NCBI RefSeq assembly: GCF_017352115.1
Contig: NZ_CP071448.1
Span: 3,818,001-3,882,000, forward strand
Source: Flavobacterium endoglycinae
GTDB taxonomy: Bacteria; Bacteroidota; Bacteroidia; Flavobacteriales; Flavobacteriaceae
DNA: 64,000 nt
Direction of reading: 5' to 3'
Shown: positions 52,641-62,560 of the stretch, one piece after another
How positions within the stretch are numbered: position 1 is the stretch's first letter
Layout of the letters: each line of letters begins with the position of its first letter
Made by a program: the position numbers and the translations under genes
The notes under the pieces: model-generated
Told to the model about the DNA's origin: nothing
The model's input: only the letters and a program-made list of their open reading frames with translations
The model's database searches: none

Positions 52641-55109
52641 TTATCCAGGAAATTCTCCGCCGCCATCTCCGCCGCCTTCATTTCTAGGCTGTGCGTTTTT
52701 ATCTCTTTCACCTTTTGGTTTGTTAAAACGATACGTGAATGATAAATTGAATTGACGTTTACGGAACTGCATTTCACTGTACGATTTTTGGCTTTCGCCC
52801 GTAACATCATTTTGAAGGTACGTATACGATCTCATGATTCTTGAGTTGAAAATATCGCTGATATTGAAAGCTATTGTTGCTTTGTCTTTCATAACATCTT
52901 TACTTAAAGCCGTATTCATTGAAAACTGGTCTAGGTTTTTCCCTTGAGCAGTTTTTTGTGATCCGTTGTAAGTTCCGTTTAACTGCCAGTCAATTTTGTA
53001 TGGCAATGTAACTTTTGAATTGATTCTGGCAAACCAAGTGTTGGCTTGATTGTCAAGATTTTGAACTACAGTAGCTCCATTTGTATCTATATAAGTATTC
53101 TCTCCGGTCGTTTTTACATTATAAAGGTTGAAATTACTATTTAATCTCCACCATTTATACGGAGTATAGTTGAATGTAAACTCGAAACCATATTTTTGCT
53201 CTTTTCCTAAGTTAATCGGACGACTTAAAATAACTGGAATTCCGTCTACAGTATCTCCATTTGGAGTTCTAACAAAGCTGAAAACATCTTTTGTGTTTTC
53301 GAAATAAGCAGAAGTGCTAAAAGTTACTTTTTCCCATCTTTTAATATATCCTACATCATATTTATCAGTTAATGAAGGGTCTAAATCTGGATTTCCTTGA
53401 AAAATATTAATATTACTAGAATAGTTAAGTGCCGGATTCATGAAACGCCCTCTTGGTCTTGTCAAACGTTTGCTATAGCTGGCAGTAAAATTACTTTGAT
53501 CTGAAATTTCATAGCTTACAAAAGCACTTGGGAACAGATTGTTGTATTTCTTGGTGTTAAATTCACTATTGTCTAATAGGTTTACGTGAATGTCTGTGTC
53601 TTCCCAGCGTAAACCAAATAAATAAGAGAATTTATTTACTTTCAAACCATATTGTGCGTAAAGCGCATTGATGTTTTCTTTGTATTGTAAAGTGTTTGAT
53701 TTTTTTGGATCTTTTACATAATTTTCGTCTGTTACGTAATACTCGTTTTCTAAATCTCCAAAACTTCCTTTATAACCTGCTTCAAATTGGCTTCCTTTTC
53801 CCAGTGGTAAAACATAGTCAGTTTGAAATAAGACTTGTTTTTGTACTTGATCGTTTAGCGTTGTGTTAAAACTTGGTGAAGCCGTAATGATACTGTTGCT
53901 GTCGTCTGTATTTCTTGAAATCGATAAATCGGCAGTAAGTTTATGACCTTTATCGTTGAAGTTTTTGATTAAGTTTGAAGTAAATTCTACGTTTTCGCTT
54001 CCAGTATCAGCATTGTTAAAACGAGAAGTTGCTCCTGTGAAAGCATGCGCAGCATCAAAATTATTGTAGTTGATTAAATCTTTATCTTCTCCTGTATTTT
54101 TTTGATAATTAATAGCGTTTGTCCAAAATGTAGTAGGAGTAATTGACCATTCAACTCCACCTCTTGCATTAAAACCATTTCTAATTCTTTTTGTATCACG
54201 GTCTTCATCTAAATACCCTTTAGGAGAACCGTCAGCATTATAATAAGATGTATTAGTCAAACCTCCACCTTCATTAGTTCTGTAGTTGTAGCCTGCAGTA
54301 GTAAAGTAGTTTAATTTTTCGGTTTTGTAATTTACGTTAGCACTTAACCCATACGTTTCAGGAAGCCCTGTTGAAGCTATCAAAGTACCGTTGAAACCTT
54401 GATTTTTACCTTTTTTAAGAATTATATTGATGATTCCTGATCCACCTTCTGCATCATATCGTGCAGATGGATTTGTAATAACTTCTACTTTATCGATAGC
54501 ATCAGCTGGAAGCTGACGTAAAGCTTCGGCAATGTTAATCGCTTGAGAAGGTCTTCCATCAATTAAAATACGAATATTGTCGCTTCCTCTTAAACTTACG
54601 TTTCCTTCAGAATCGACAGAAACAGAAGGAACGTTGTCTAAAACGTCACTTACAGTTCCACCTTTTACCATCATATCCTGACCAACATTGTAAACTTTTT
54701 TGTCAAGCTTAATTTCAACTGTTGATTTATCGGCACGAACGACAACTTCACTTAATTGTGCAGCATCTTCAGATAAGTTAACAACGCCAAGATTGGTGTC
54801 GTCTTGAATATTCTTTTGTTTGAATTCTGTTGATTTAAACGAAATGAATTCAACTTTTATATCGTAAGTTCCTGGTGCAACGGCAACTTCAAATTCACCT
54901 TTTGGATTGGTAATACCACCTGCAATAACTTTCGTGTCATTTGGTGCCATAATTGAAATTGTAGCATATTCAAGTGGTTGTTTGCTAACTTTTTCGAATA
55001 CTTTTCCAGTAACCTTAACTTTGTTTCTTGCGGGTGGTCCTTGCTGTGCATAATTGCAAAAACTCGTGAGAATAAGCACAAGTAATACAGCGAAATTGAT
55101 TTTTTTCAT
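52641..55109 (-). CDS. TonB-dependent receptor, outer-membrane beta-barrel family
   Basis: 822 residues. Signal peptide (INFAVLLVLILTSFCNYAQ), a carboxypeptidase-like regulatory domain (VTGKVFEKVSKQPLEYATIS), a plug (GGTVSDVLDNVPSVSVDSEG, DAIDKVEVITNPSARYDAEG), and a large barrel ending QFNLSFTYRF, followed by a charged Gly-rich tail (RNEGGGDGGGEFPG). It lacks the SusC-type signatures and has no SusD partner, so it belongs to the small-ligand or siderophore-like barrel group. A TAAATTTG -7 element lies at 55149-55142 upstream. Substrate unknown. Confidence 0.9.
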   Translation of the reverse strand: MKKINFAVLLVLILTSFCNYAQQGPPARNKVKVTGKVFEKVSKQPLEYATISIMAPNDTKVIAGGITNPKGEFEVAVAPGTYDIKVEFISFKSTEFKQKNIQDDTNLGVVNLSEDAAQLSEVVVRADKSTVEIKLDKKVYNVGQDMMVKGGTVSDVLDNVPSVSVDSEGNVSLRGSDNIRILIDGRPSQAINIAEALRQLPADAIDKVEVITNPSARYDAEGGSGIINIILKKGKNQGFNGTLIASTGLPETYGLSANVNYKTEKLNYFTTAGYNYRTNEGGGLTNTSYYNADGSPKGYLDEDRDTKRIRNGFNARGGVEWSITPTTFWTNAINYQKNTGEDKDLINYNNFDAAHAFTGATSRFNNADTGSENVEFTSNLIKNFNDKGHKLTADLSISRNTDDSNSIITASPSFNTTLNDQVQKQVLFQTDYVLPLGKGSQFEAGYKGSFGDLENEYYVTDENYVKDPKKSNTLQYKENINALYAQYGLKVNKFSYLFGLRWEDTDIHVNLLDNSEFNTKKYNNLFPSAFVSYEISDQSNFTASYSKRLTRPRGRFMNPALNYSSNINIFQGNPDLDPSLTDKYDVGYIKRWEKVTFSTSAYFENTKDVFSFVRTPNGDTVDGIPVILSRPINLGKEQKYGFEFTFNYTPYKWWRLNSNFNLYNVKTTGENTYIDTNGATVVQNLDNQANTWFARINSKVTLPYKIDWQLNGTYNGSQKTAQGKNLDQFSMNTALSKDVMKDKATIAFNISDIFNSRIMRSYTYLQNDVTGESQKSYSEMQFRKRQFNLSFTYRFNKPKGERDKNAQPRNEGGGDGGGEFPG

Positions 55110-55203
55110 TTTTTTCTGGTTTCTCTTTTCTTCTTAGACGGCAAATTTACCTTTTGGTTTAAAGAGAAAGATCACAAAAAAATGTTAACAATCTATTTTA
55201 GAA

Positions 55204-55548
55204 TCAGTCTAAAAAAGAAGCTACTTTGTCTAAATCTCTTCCAATAATGGCTTTTCCGTCTTTTACTACAATTGGTCTTTCAATTAAAATTGGATTATCA
55301 ACCATAGCCTGAATGGTTTGTTCGTCAGTGAGATTTTTGTTTTTGTAGTTTTCAATCCAGATTTTTTCTTTGGTTCTCACTAATTGATTGGGATTTAAAT
55401 CCAGTTTTTTTAAAAGTTCTTTCAGCTCGTCAAACGTTGGAGTGTCAGTTAAATAAGAGATTATTTCATACTCTTGTTTGTTCTCATCTAGAAATGCAAG
55501 ACAGTTTCTGGATTTTCCGCAGCGTGGATTATGGTAAATTTGTATCAT
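55204..55548 (-). CDS. arsC: ArsC-family thioredoxin-fold protein (arsenate reductase-like)
   Basis: 114 residues with the ArsC fold. The catalytic-type Cys10 lies in YHNPRCGKSRNCL, and the family motifs LKKLDLNPNQLVRTKE and IERPIVVKDGKAIIGRD follow. Glutaredoxin-dependent arsenate reductases have this size and motif. No other arsenic gene is nearby, so the physiological role may differ (YfgD/Spx-like relatives exist). Confidence 0.85.
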   Translation of the reverse strand: MIQIYHNPRCGKSRNCLAFLDENKQEYEIISYLTDTPTFDELKELLKKLDLNPNQLVRTKEKIWIENYKNKNLTDEQTIQAMVDNPILIERPIVVKDGKAIIGRDLDKVASFLD

Positions 55549-55662
55549 TTTGTTATATTTAAGGTGTGATAAAATAGATTTATCAAAAAAGCTGTTGTAT
55601 TAATAGCAAAAATAGGATTTAGTATTTAAATCGGATTCTCATTTAAATAATTTTAAAAAGAT

Positions 55663-56616
55663 ATGTTTTTAGAGCAAGGAATTAAACCTGAAAATCATTT
55701 TTGGAAATATCTAATTGGTTCAGTTTTTATCATAACAGCTTCGTTTATAGGTCAGATTCCTTTTTCGGTTGCGGTTTTGTATAAAAGTTTTGTTGAAAAA
55801 ACGGGTTTTCCAACAGATAACGATGCTGCATTAAAAGTATTTGAGCCTAATCTTACATTGTTTTTGGTGATGATTTCGTTTGCTTTTGCTTTTGCGGGAA
55901 TTTATTTTGTTGTGAAATATGTACACCGTCAAACGCTTTTGTCAATAACCACAACAAGAAAAAAAATCGATTGGAACCGAATCTTTTTTTCGTTCTTTTT
56001 ATGGTCTTTGTTTTCTGTAGTGAGCTTTTTTATAATGTATTCGCAAGCTCCAAAAGAATATATATGGAATTTTAAATTAGTCCCTTTCCTGATTTTGGTG
56101 GTTATAGGAACTATTTTAATTCCCATTCAAACCAGTACCGAAGAATATGTGTTTAGAGGATATCTCATGCAGGGTTTTGCTAATCTGGCTCGAAACAGAT
56201 GGTTTCCATTGATGATGACTTCGTTGATATTTGGTACTATGCATATTCTAAACCCCGAAGTTACCAAAATGGGATATGTAATTATGGTATACTATATTGG
56301 AACAGGATTGTTTTTAGGAGTAATTACACTTATGGATGAAGGAATGGAACTGGCTTTGGGTTTTCATGCCTCTAATAATCTGGTTGGAGCATTATTAGTA
56401 ACCTCAGATTGGTCGGTTTTTCAAACGCATTCTATATTTAAAGATATGTCTGAGCCATCGGCAGGTGCAGATGTTATTCTTCCGGTGATAATTGTATATC
56501 CTTTACTGCTTTTTATTTTTAGTAAAAAATACAATTGGTCCAATTGGAAAGAGAAGTTAACTGGAGAAATTAAAGAAACTGATATTGAAGCAAAAGAATT
56601 TTTAAATTCAAATTAA
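55663..56616 (+). CDS. CPBP-family intramembrane metalloprotease
   Basis: 317 residues with about eight membrane segments. CPBP (Rce1-like) motifs are present in order: EEYVFRGYLMQGF (the EExxxR motif), FGTMHI (the FxxxH motif) and a last HASNNL. These place catalytic Glu and His residues within the membrane. Substrates of such proteins in Bacteroidota are unknown. The start of menE lies 7 bases after the stop, so the two are cotranscribed. Confidence 0.85.
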   Translation: MFLEQGIKPENHFWKYLIGSVFIITASFIGQIPFSVAVLYKSFVEKTGFPTDNDAALKVFEPNLTLFLVMISFAFAFAGIYFVVKYVHRQTLLSITTTRKKIDWNRIFFSFFLWSLFSVVSFFIMYSQAPKEYIWNFKLVPFLILVVIGTILIPIQTSTEEYVFRGYLMQGFANLARNRWFPLMMTSLIFGTMHILNPEVTKMGYVIMVYYIGTGLFLGVITLMDEGMELALGFHASNNLVGALLVTSDWSVFQTHSIFKDMSEPSAGADVILPVIIVYPLLLFIFSKKYNWSNWKEKLTGEIKETDIEAKEFLNSN

Positions 56617-56623
56617 TACTATT

Positions 56624-57667
56624 ATGCCAAACTTAACTCATAAAAATGTTCATAATTACTTTAAACTAAATGGCTATCATCTCAACGCAGCTGATTTATG
56701 CCGAATAGGATATAGTTATATTAAAGAAGGTGATGCTTTCGAACGTGCTATTGGAGAATTTTTTCTCGACTGGTTTGATAAAAAAGATTATGTCGAAATG
56801 ACTACTTCTGGTACTACGGGACTTCCTAAATTAGTCAGACTTGAAAAGCAAGCTATGATTCAATCTGCGCTCGCGACAGGAGATTTTTTCGGATTAGAGC
56901 CTGGAAATCGTGCTTTACTTTGCCTGCCAACACAATTTATTGCAGGAAAAATGATGCTGGTACGAAGTCTGATTTTAGGATTAGAATTAGATGTAGTTTC
57001 GCCAAGTACAGAACCGCTGGCTTACAATAACAAACACTATGATTTTGCTGCTATGGTGCCACTGCAGGTTCAGAATTCTATAGAGAAACTCGGAAATATC
57101 AAAAAACTGATTATTGGCGGGGCTAAATTGGACAGTTCATTAGAAGAAAAATTACTGCCCTTAAAAAGGGAAATTTATGAGACGTATGGAATGACCGAAA
57201 CCATAACTCATATTGCCGCCAAAAGAGTAGGAGAGAAAGCATTTTCGATTCTGCCAAATGTAAAAATAGAAAAAGATGAGCGTGGCTGTCTGGTTATTTA
57301 TGTTGCGTCAATTTCTGATGAACCAATTGTTACCAATGATCTTGTTGATTTGGTAAATGAGAATCAATTTGTCTTTTTAGGAAGAATTGATAATATCATT
57401 AATAGCGGTGGAGTAAAACTGATTCCAGAACAAATCGAAGCTAAGCTGATTGATAAAATTCCAAATCGATTTTTTGTAACGGGTGTTCCTGATACTACTT
57501 TAGGAGAAAAACTTATTTTGGTTATTGAGGGAGAGAAATATGAGTTTTCTCCAGATTTTTTTGATGTTTTAGGAAAGTTCGAAAAACCAAAAGAAATTGT
57601 TTTTGTTCCGAAATTCAAAGAAAACGAAAACGGAAAATTGCTACGTAAATCTAGCTGGAAAGCTTAA
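56624..57667 (+). CDS. menE: AMP-binding ligase, probable O-succinylbenzoate-CoA ligase (menaquinone pathway)
   Basis: 347 residues. The adenylate-forming motif is TTSGTTGLPKLVRL (P-loop), then YETYGMTETITHIA, then FLGRIDNIINSGGVKLIPEQ and a C-terminal Lys near NGKLLRKSSW. It is about 100 residues shorter than typical MenE, with the loss in the N-terminal lobe, which from memory is usual for flavobacterial MenE. It would activate O-succinylbenzoate with CoA and ATP. The rest of the men pathway is not in this window. Confidence 0.8.
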   Translation: MPNLTHKNVHNYFKLNGYHLNAADLCRIGYSYIKEGDAFERAIGEFFLDWFDKKDYVEMTTSGTTGLPKLVRLEKQAMIQSALATGDFFGLEPGNRALLCLPTQFIAGKMMLVRSLILGLELDVVSPSTEPLAYNNKHYDFAAMVPLQVQNSIEKLGNIKKLIIGGAKLDSSLEEKLLPLKREIYETYGMTETITHIAAKRVGEKAFSILPNVKIEKDERGCLVIYVASISDEPIVTNDLVDLVNENQFVFLGRIDNIINSGGVKLIPEQIEAKLIDKIPNRFFVTGVPDTTLGEKLILVIEGEKYEFSPDFFDVLGKFEKPKEIVFVPKFKENENGKLLRKSSWKA

Positions 57668-57690
57668 AAATAATTGAAAATTAAAAATTA

Positions 57691-57733
57691 AAAATCCCAA
57701 ATTCCAATAACTCAGATTGGAATTTGGGATTTT
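57691..57733. terminator. Long perfect hairpin between convergent genes
   Basis: AAAATCCCAAATTCCAAT (57691-57708) pairs without mismatch with 57716-57733 across a seven-base loop. It serves menE and the convergent RNA methylase gene, and is related in sequence to the hairpin at 52561-52600. Confidence 0.85.
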
Positions 57734-57763
57734 AAATATTGGTTTTTTAAATATAAAAATATT

Positions 57764-58978
57764 TTATTTTTTACGTTCCATTAATGCCATATAAAATCCG
57801 TCAAAACCAGATTCTGAAGCTAGCATTTTACGGTCTTCTATAAAAGTAAATTGCTGTCCGATTTCTGTTTTTAAGAATTTCTCAACTTGCTCTTGATTTT
57901 CAGAAGGTAAAACCGAACAAGTAGCATATACAAGTTTTCCGCCTGGTTTTACAATTTTAGAATAGCTTTCTAAAACTTCACTCTGAACTTTACGGATATT
58001 GTCGATAAATTCAGGTTGTAATTTCCATTTAGAATCAGGATTTCTTTTTAAAACTCCTAATCCGCTGCAAGGTGCATCAATTAAAACACGATCAGCTTTT
58101 TCGTGTAATTTTTTGATCACTTTTGTACTGTCGATAATACGGTATTCAATATTAAAAGCGCCATTTCTTTTTGCTCTTAACTTTAACTGCTTTAGTTTGC
58201 TTTCGTACAGATCCATTGCAATTAATTGTCCTTTATTGTTCATTAAGGAAGCCATATGCAATGTTTTTCCACCTGCTCCTGCACAAGTATCAACAACGCG
58301 CATTCCCGGCTGAACATCCAAGAAATTTGCTACTAACTGTGAATTGGCATCTTGCACTTCAAATAAACCTTGTTTAAAAGCATCTGTAAGGAAAACATTT
58401 GCTCTTTCTTTTAATACCAAAGCATCAGGTTGATCTTTTAAATATTCAGTTTCAATATTTAAATCCATCAACGTATTTCGTAGACTTTCTTTAGTTCCTT
58501 TAAGCGTATTAGTTCTTAAAATTACTTTTGCAGGCTGGTTTTGTGCTGCAATTTCTTTAGCCCAAACTTTTTCTCCAAGTTCTTTTACGCCCAATTCGTC
58601 CATCCAGTCTGGAATAGATTCTTTGATCGCTCTTGTTTTTGAAAGTTCATCAAAACGACCTTTTATTTTTCTTTCAGGAGTTCCTTCTAATTGTCTCCAA
58701 TCTGGAATTGGATATCCTCTTAAAACAGCCCAAACGGCAAACATTCTCCATAGGTTATCTCTGTCGTAAGGTTCTTTAACTTCGGCAATTTCTGCGTACA
58801 GACGTTTCCAGCGTACAATTTCATATATCGTTTCGGCAACAAACTTCCTGTCGGAACTTCCCCAACGTTTGTCTTTCTTTAAGGCTCTGGCTACCACTTT
58901 GTCGGCGTATTCTCCTTCATTGAAAATAGCATTCAAAGAATCAATGGTAGTATAAACTAAATTTCTGTGTAATCTCAT
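57764..58978 (-). CDS. RsmB-family RNA (cytosine-5)-methyltransferase
   Basis: 404 residues. An N-terminal NusB-like helical region (VVARALKKDKRWGSSDRKF) is followed by a SAM-binding methylase domain: VVDTCAGAGGKTLHMASL (motif I), RVLIDAPCSGLGVLKRNPD (motif IV, with the PC dipeptide) and VYATCSVLPSENQEQV (motif VI, with the catalytic TCS cysteine). It methylates a cytosine in rRNA or tRNA. RsmB is the closest named relative by architecture. A TACCTTTG -7 element lies at 59003-58996. Confidence 0.9.
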   Translation of the reverse strand: MRLHRNLVYTTIDSLNAIFNEGEYADKVVARALKKDKRWGSSDRKFVAETIYEIVRWKRLYAEIAEVKEPYDRDNLWRMFAVWAVLRGYPIPDWRQLEGTPERKIKGRFDELSKTRAIKESIPDWMDELGVKELGEKVWAKEIAAQNQPAKVILRTNTLKGTKESLRNTLMDLNIETEYLKDQPDALVLKERANVFLTDAFKQGLFEVQDANSQLVANFLDVQPGMRVVDTCAGAGGKTLHMASLMNNKGQLIAMDLYESKLKQLKLRAKRNGAFNIEYRIIDSTKVIKKLHEKADRVLIDAPCSGLGVLKRNPDSKWKLQPEFIDNIRKVQSEVLESYSKIVKPGGKLVYATCSVLPSENQEQVEKFLKTEIGQQFTFIEDRKMLASESGFDGFYMALMERKK

Positions 58979-59067
58979 TTCTAATATTTGAGCTGCAAAG
59001 GTACTATTAATTGATTGAAAGTTAAATTTTTAATTTGAGTTGTTGATTCAGCTTTCTTTTTTAAAAG

Positions 59068-59104
59068 AAAAACACTCTGATAAAAGTTTAAAAGAGTGTT
59101 TTTC
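59068..59104 (-). terminator. Terminator of the potassium transporter gene
   Basis: Stem AAAAACACTCT / AGAGTGTTTTT with a loop of about 13 bases, lying past the stop at 59130 on the minus strand. Confidence 0.8.
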
Positions 59105-59129
59105 TGAAATAGTTTTCTGCAAGCAGTTT

Positions 59130-61103
59130 TTATTTTGTTATTCTCGTTAATCCGATATTTTCTGGAGCGTGAAGCACCATTGGGAATTTTTCTATTTTTA
59201 CAGAACTACTGTCTAAACCAAAGGCTCTTTCTTCAGATAAACTTAGTTTTTTAATGAAGAAATACGAGTTCATAATAATATTTTCATGCCATCTTAAATC
59301 ATTGTCATTTGATAAGAATTTCTCAGACAATACAAATTTAAAGTCACCAATAATATTGTTTTTGTTTAATGATTCGTAACGGCTGGTAATATCCACTTCG
59401 CCGCGTTTCACCATGTCACGAATTACTTCTCTAAACATTAAATTAATTTTGGTTGGCTCTCTAAAACCTAAGTTAAAGTCGATTCTGTAAATATCGTCTT
59501 TAGCAATTTCTGTAACTTTATATTGTGTTTTATAAGGTTCAGTTAGAATGTTTACGTGTACAAACCAATAAATGTCAGCTCTTTTTGGACGTTTTTGTAA
59601 AATCGAATAAATTACTTTTTCCTCCAATTCATCCACACGATTAGCATTGGTCATATATACCAAATGTGTTGCATATTTCGGGATTGATAAATCTTGGCTT
59701 AACTCCATAAGTACTTTTTTGTAATCATCAATTTTGACCACTTTCGTGTAGTTTTTGTTGATTTTCTTAGCCAAATACCAAATGGTCATTATCGAAATCA
59801 ATAGAATTGCAATAATAAGGGTTACATAACCTCCTTCTGCAAATTTGGTAATATTAGCAATCAAGAAACTAAATTCAATTAAAAGATAAATAGTAATAAG
59901 CGGTACCATGAAATACAATTTTACACGCTTCATGATTAGATAATAATTCAAAAGAATCGTTGTCATAATCATACACAGTATAATGGCAAGACCATAAGCA
60001 TGCTCCATATTTCCTGATTTTTTGAAGTGAAGTACGATTCCCACACAACCAAAAAACAATAACCAGTTAATAGAAGGAATGTATAATTGTCCTTTTACTT
60101 CGGTAGGATATTTGATTTTTACTTTTGGCCAGAAATTCAAGCGCATTGCTTCGTTGATTAATGTAAACGATCCGCTGATAAGTGCTTGAGAAGCAATTAC
60201 GGCCGCTAAAGTTGCTACTACAATCCCAAATGGTAAAAACCAATGTGGCATAATCAGGTAAAAAGGATTTCCGTTTTCACCTCCTAATTGCTGTAAAGTG
60301 CTTCCTTGATGGTGTGTTAAATAAGCAGCTTGTCCAAAATAGTTTAATACTAAAGTCCCTTTTACAAAAATCCAGCTCATTCGGATGTTTTTTCTACCAC
60401 AGTGTCCCATATCTGAATACAATGCTTCTGCTCCGGTAGTACATAAAAAGACAAAACCAAGAACGAAGAATCCATCAGGATGAATGGACAATAAGTGATA
60501 TGCGTAATACGGATTTATTGCTTTAATTACTTCTGGATAGTGTAAAATCTGAATTAATCCTAATGTTCCCAGCATAGCAAACCAGATAAGCATCATTGGG
60601 GCAAAGAATTTTCCCACCAGCTTAGTTCCGAATTGTTGTATGGTAAAAAGGATGAAAAGAATGGTAATTACAATACCAATAATGGTTTCAGTTTCCATTG
60701 TTGGATAAAATGCCCTAATTCCTTCTACAGCAGATGAAATTGAGATGGGCGGCGTAATGATACCGTCTGCGAGTAATGCACTTCCTCCAATAATGGCGGG
60801 AACAATAAGCCACTGAATTTTAGTTTTCTTGACCAGGGCATATAGGGCAAAAATACCTCCTTCACCATGGTTGTCAGCGCTTAAAGTTATAAGAACATAT
60901 TTTATTGTAGTTTGTAATGTCAAGGTCCAGAAAACACAAGAAATACCTCCTAATACAATATCGGCATCGATGGTATGGCTGCCAAGTATGGCTTTCATTA
61001 CATATAGCGGAGAAGTACCAATATCTCCATAAATTATCCCTAATGTTATCAATAAACCCCCAATAGACAACTTACTATGTAAGTTTTTATGCGATGCGCT
61101 CAT
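59130..61103 (-). CDS. kup: Kup-type potassium transporter
   Basis: 657 residues. The signature GIIYGDIGTSPLYVMKAI opens the first membrane segment. About twelve segments follow (to near residue 445), then a long soluble C-terminal domain (IPKYATHLVYMTNANRVDEL, IYWFVHVNILTEPY) that is typical of KUP/HAK/KT proteins. It takes up K+ with protons. Monocistronic with its own promoter and terminator. Confidence 0.94.
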   Translation of the reverse strand: MSASHKNLHSKLSIGGLLITLGIIYGDIGTSPLYVMKAILGSHTIDADIVLGGISCVFWTLTLQTTIKYVLITLSADNHGEGGIFALYALVKKTKIQWLIVPAIIGGSALLADGIITPPISISSAVEGIRAFYPTMETETIIGIVITILFILFTIQQFGTKLVGKFFAPMMLIWFAMLGTLGLIQILHYPEVIKAINPYYAYHLLSIHPDGFFVLGFVFLCTTGAEALYSDMGHCGRKNIRMSWIFVKGTLVLNYFGQAAYLTHHQGSTLQQLGGENGNPFYLIMPHWFLPFGIVVATLAAVIASQALISGSFTLINEAMRLNFWPKVKIKYPTEVKGQLYIPSINWLLFFGCVGIVLHFKKSGNMEHAYGLAIILCMIMTTILLNYYLIMKRVKLYFMVPLITIYLLIEFSFLIANITKFAEGGYVTLIIAILLISIMTIWYLAKKINKNYTKVVKIDDYKKVLMELSQDLSIPKYATHLVYMTNANRVDELEEKVIYSILQKRPKRADIYWFVHVNILTEPYKTQYKVTEIAKDDIYRIDFNLGFREPTKINLMFREVIRDMVKRGEVDITSRYESLNKNNIIGDFKFVLSEKFLSNDNDLRWHENIIMNSYFFIKKLSLSEERAFGLDSSSVKIEKFPMVLHAPENIGLTRITK

Positions 61104-61128
61104 GTATATTTTTAATAAAAGACGGATG

Positions 61129-61161
61129 CAAATTTACTGTTTTAAAACAAATTAGCGACAA
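61129..61161 (-). promoter_or_regulatory. Promoter of the potassium transporter gene
   Basis: On the minus strand: TTG (61161-61159), 22 bases, TAAATTTG (61136-61129). Full match to TTG-N(17-23)-TAnnTTTG. Confidence 0.7.
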
Positions 61162-61181
61162 TAATAATTAAAAAGATAAAA

Positions 61182-61212
61182 AAAAGCACAATCCCCAAAT
61201 TGTGCTTTTAAT
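61182..61212 (-). terminator. Terminator of the Asn/Arg/Ser-rich lipoprotein gene
   Basis: Stem AAAAGCACAAT / ATTGTGCTTTT with a six-base loop. It is past the stop at 61239 on the minus strand, upstream of the kup promoter. Confidence 0.85.
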
Positions 61213-61238
61213 TTTAAGTGTAAATTGAAATATTCTAA

Positions 61239-62525
61239 TTATCCTCTTCTTCCGCCTCCTCTTGAATTAGATCCGTTTTCTCTCTGCTGTCCGCCGCCTC
61301 TTGATTCCTGACTTGCTCTAGGAGCTTCAGAGCGCTGAACATTTTGAGATCTTGAAGCATTTGATCTGTTTTCAGAATTTCCTCTGTTTTCTGAATAACT
61401 TCTTGGTGCTTCTGTTCTTTGTGTTGGAGCAGGTCTTGAAGTATTCATTCTGTTTTCTGAATAGCCTCTTGGTGCTTCATTGTTTTGAGCAGATGATGTT
61501 CTGCCTGTATAAGTTCTGTTTTCAGAATTTGATCTTGTAGAGTAAACATTTGAATTGTTTCTTCCATAGTCATTTCTTGAATCATTTCTTGTTTCTGCTC
61601 TGTTTTCATTTCTTACCGGAGCGTTTACACCAGAATTATCTCTATTAGCAGTACTTACACGATTGGTGTTATAAGTTCTATCAGAAGAATTTCTGTTTGA
61701 ATAGTTTCTGTTATCAGAAGGCGATGCACTTCTATCAGAATTAGATCTGTTTGTATTGTATGTTCTGTTAGATTCTCTGCTCGCAATTCTTCTTTGGTCA
61801 AGATCATATCTGTTGCTTACATTTGAGTGTCTATCTGCAAAACTGTAATTAGGTCTCATTCTCTCGTAACCGTAAGTACGTCTTGTTTCGTAGATAGCAG
61901 GTGCTCTGTAACTTCTTCTGGTATTTACGTAATTATAAGTATTGTGTACATTAATACATACATTTATATTGTTTCTATATCTGTAAACTGGATAAGGTCT
62001 CCAAGCTGTATAATACGTTGGATAATAACCCCAATTCCATGTTGAATAGTAAGGTCTGTAATTAGTAACCCAGAATGAAGTATAAATAACCGGAACTACG
62101 CTGTAAACAGGCTCATAGATGTAATTTGCTCCATATAAATAAGAGTTACCTACAATTTGAACGTTTACTTTGTTGTAGTTGTCTCTTTCTACATCAATAG
62201 TAGCAACATCCTGATAAACATCACGATCTAAAACGGCTTGGATAATTACAACGTGTGTTCTGTCTTCTACGGATTCGATTACTCTTAAGTAATCTACTTC
62301 GTCGTCTCCATTTAAGTCCAGATTGGATATTTGATATTTTGGATCGTTCAATCTTCTTTCAAAATCCTGAAGATTGGCAGATTCCCCAAACATAGAAGCA
62401 ACTGCTCTAAGATCTAAGTTATCACTTATGTCTGAGTTTTTTGCGTAAACAGTAGTTTGACTTTGTGCAGAACAAGAACCAAAAACTAATGCTACAAGCG
62501 CTATTAAAAGTAGTTTCGTTTTCAT
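61239..62525 (-). CDS. Asn/Arg/Ser-rich lipoprotein with EF-hand-like loop
   Basis: 428 residues. Lipoprotein signal LLLIALVALVFGSC (Cys18). The globular part (about 25-145) contains a calcium-loop-like DLNGDDEVDYL (Asp70, Asn72, Asp74, Glu76). Next is a Tyr/Trp-rich segment (SFWVTNYRPYYSTWNWGYYP). Then about 220 residues are low complexity, dominated by Asn, Arg and Ser, with imperfect repeats of the kind SENR...TEAPRSY, ending in a Gly/Arg tail. No enzyme fold is recognised. It is probably an envelope surface or matrix protein. A sigma-54-like element lies upstream. Confidence 0.7.
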   Translation of the reverse strand: MKTKLLLIALVALVFGSCSAQSQTTVYAKNSDISDNLDLRAVASMFGESANLQDFERRLNDPKYQISNLDLNGDDEVDYLRVIESVEDRTHVVIIQAVLDRDVYQDVATIDVERDNYNKVNVQIVGNSYLYGANYIYEPVYSVVPVIYTSFWVTNYRPYYSTWNWGYYPTYYTAWRPYPVYRYRNNINVCINVHNTYNYVNTRRSYRAPAIYETRRTYGYERMRPNYSFADRHSNVSNRYDLDQRRIASRESNRTYNTNRSNSDRSASPSDNRNYSNRNSSDRTYNTNRVSTANRDNSGVNAPVRNENRAETRNDSRNDYGRNNSNVYSTRSNSENRTYTGRTSSAQNNEAPRGYSENRMNTSRPAPTQRTEAPRSYSENRGNSENRSNASRSQNVQRSEAPRASQESRGGGQQRENGSNSRGGGRRG

Positions 62526-62560
62526 GATAAAATCATATTAAATTATTGTATTACGAGATA

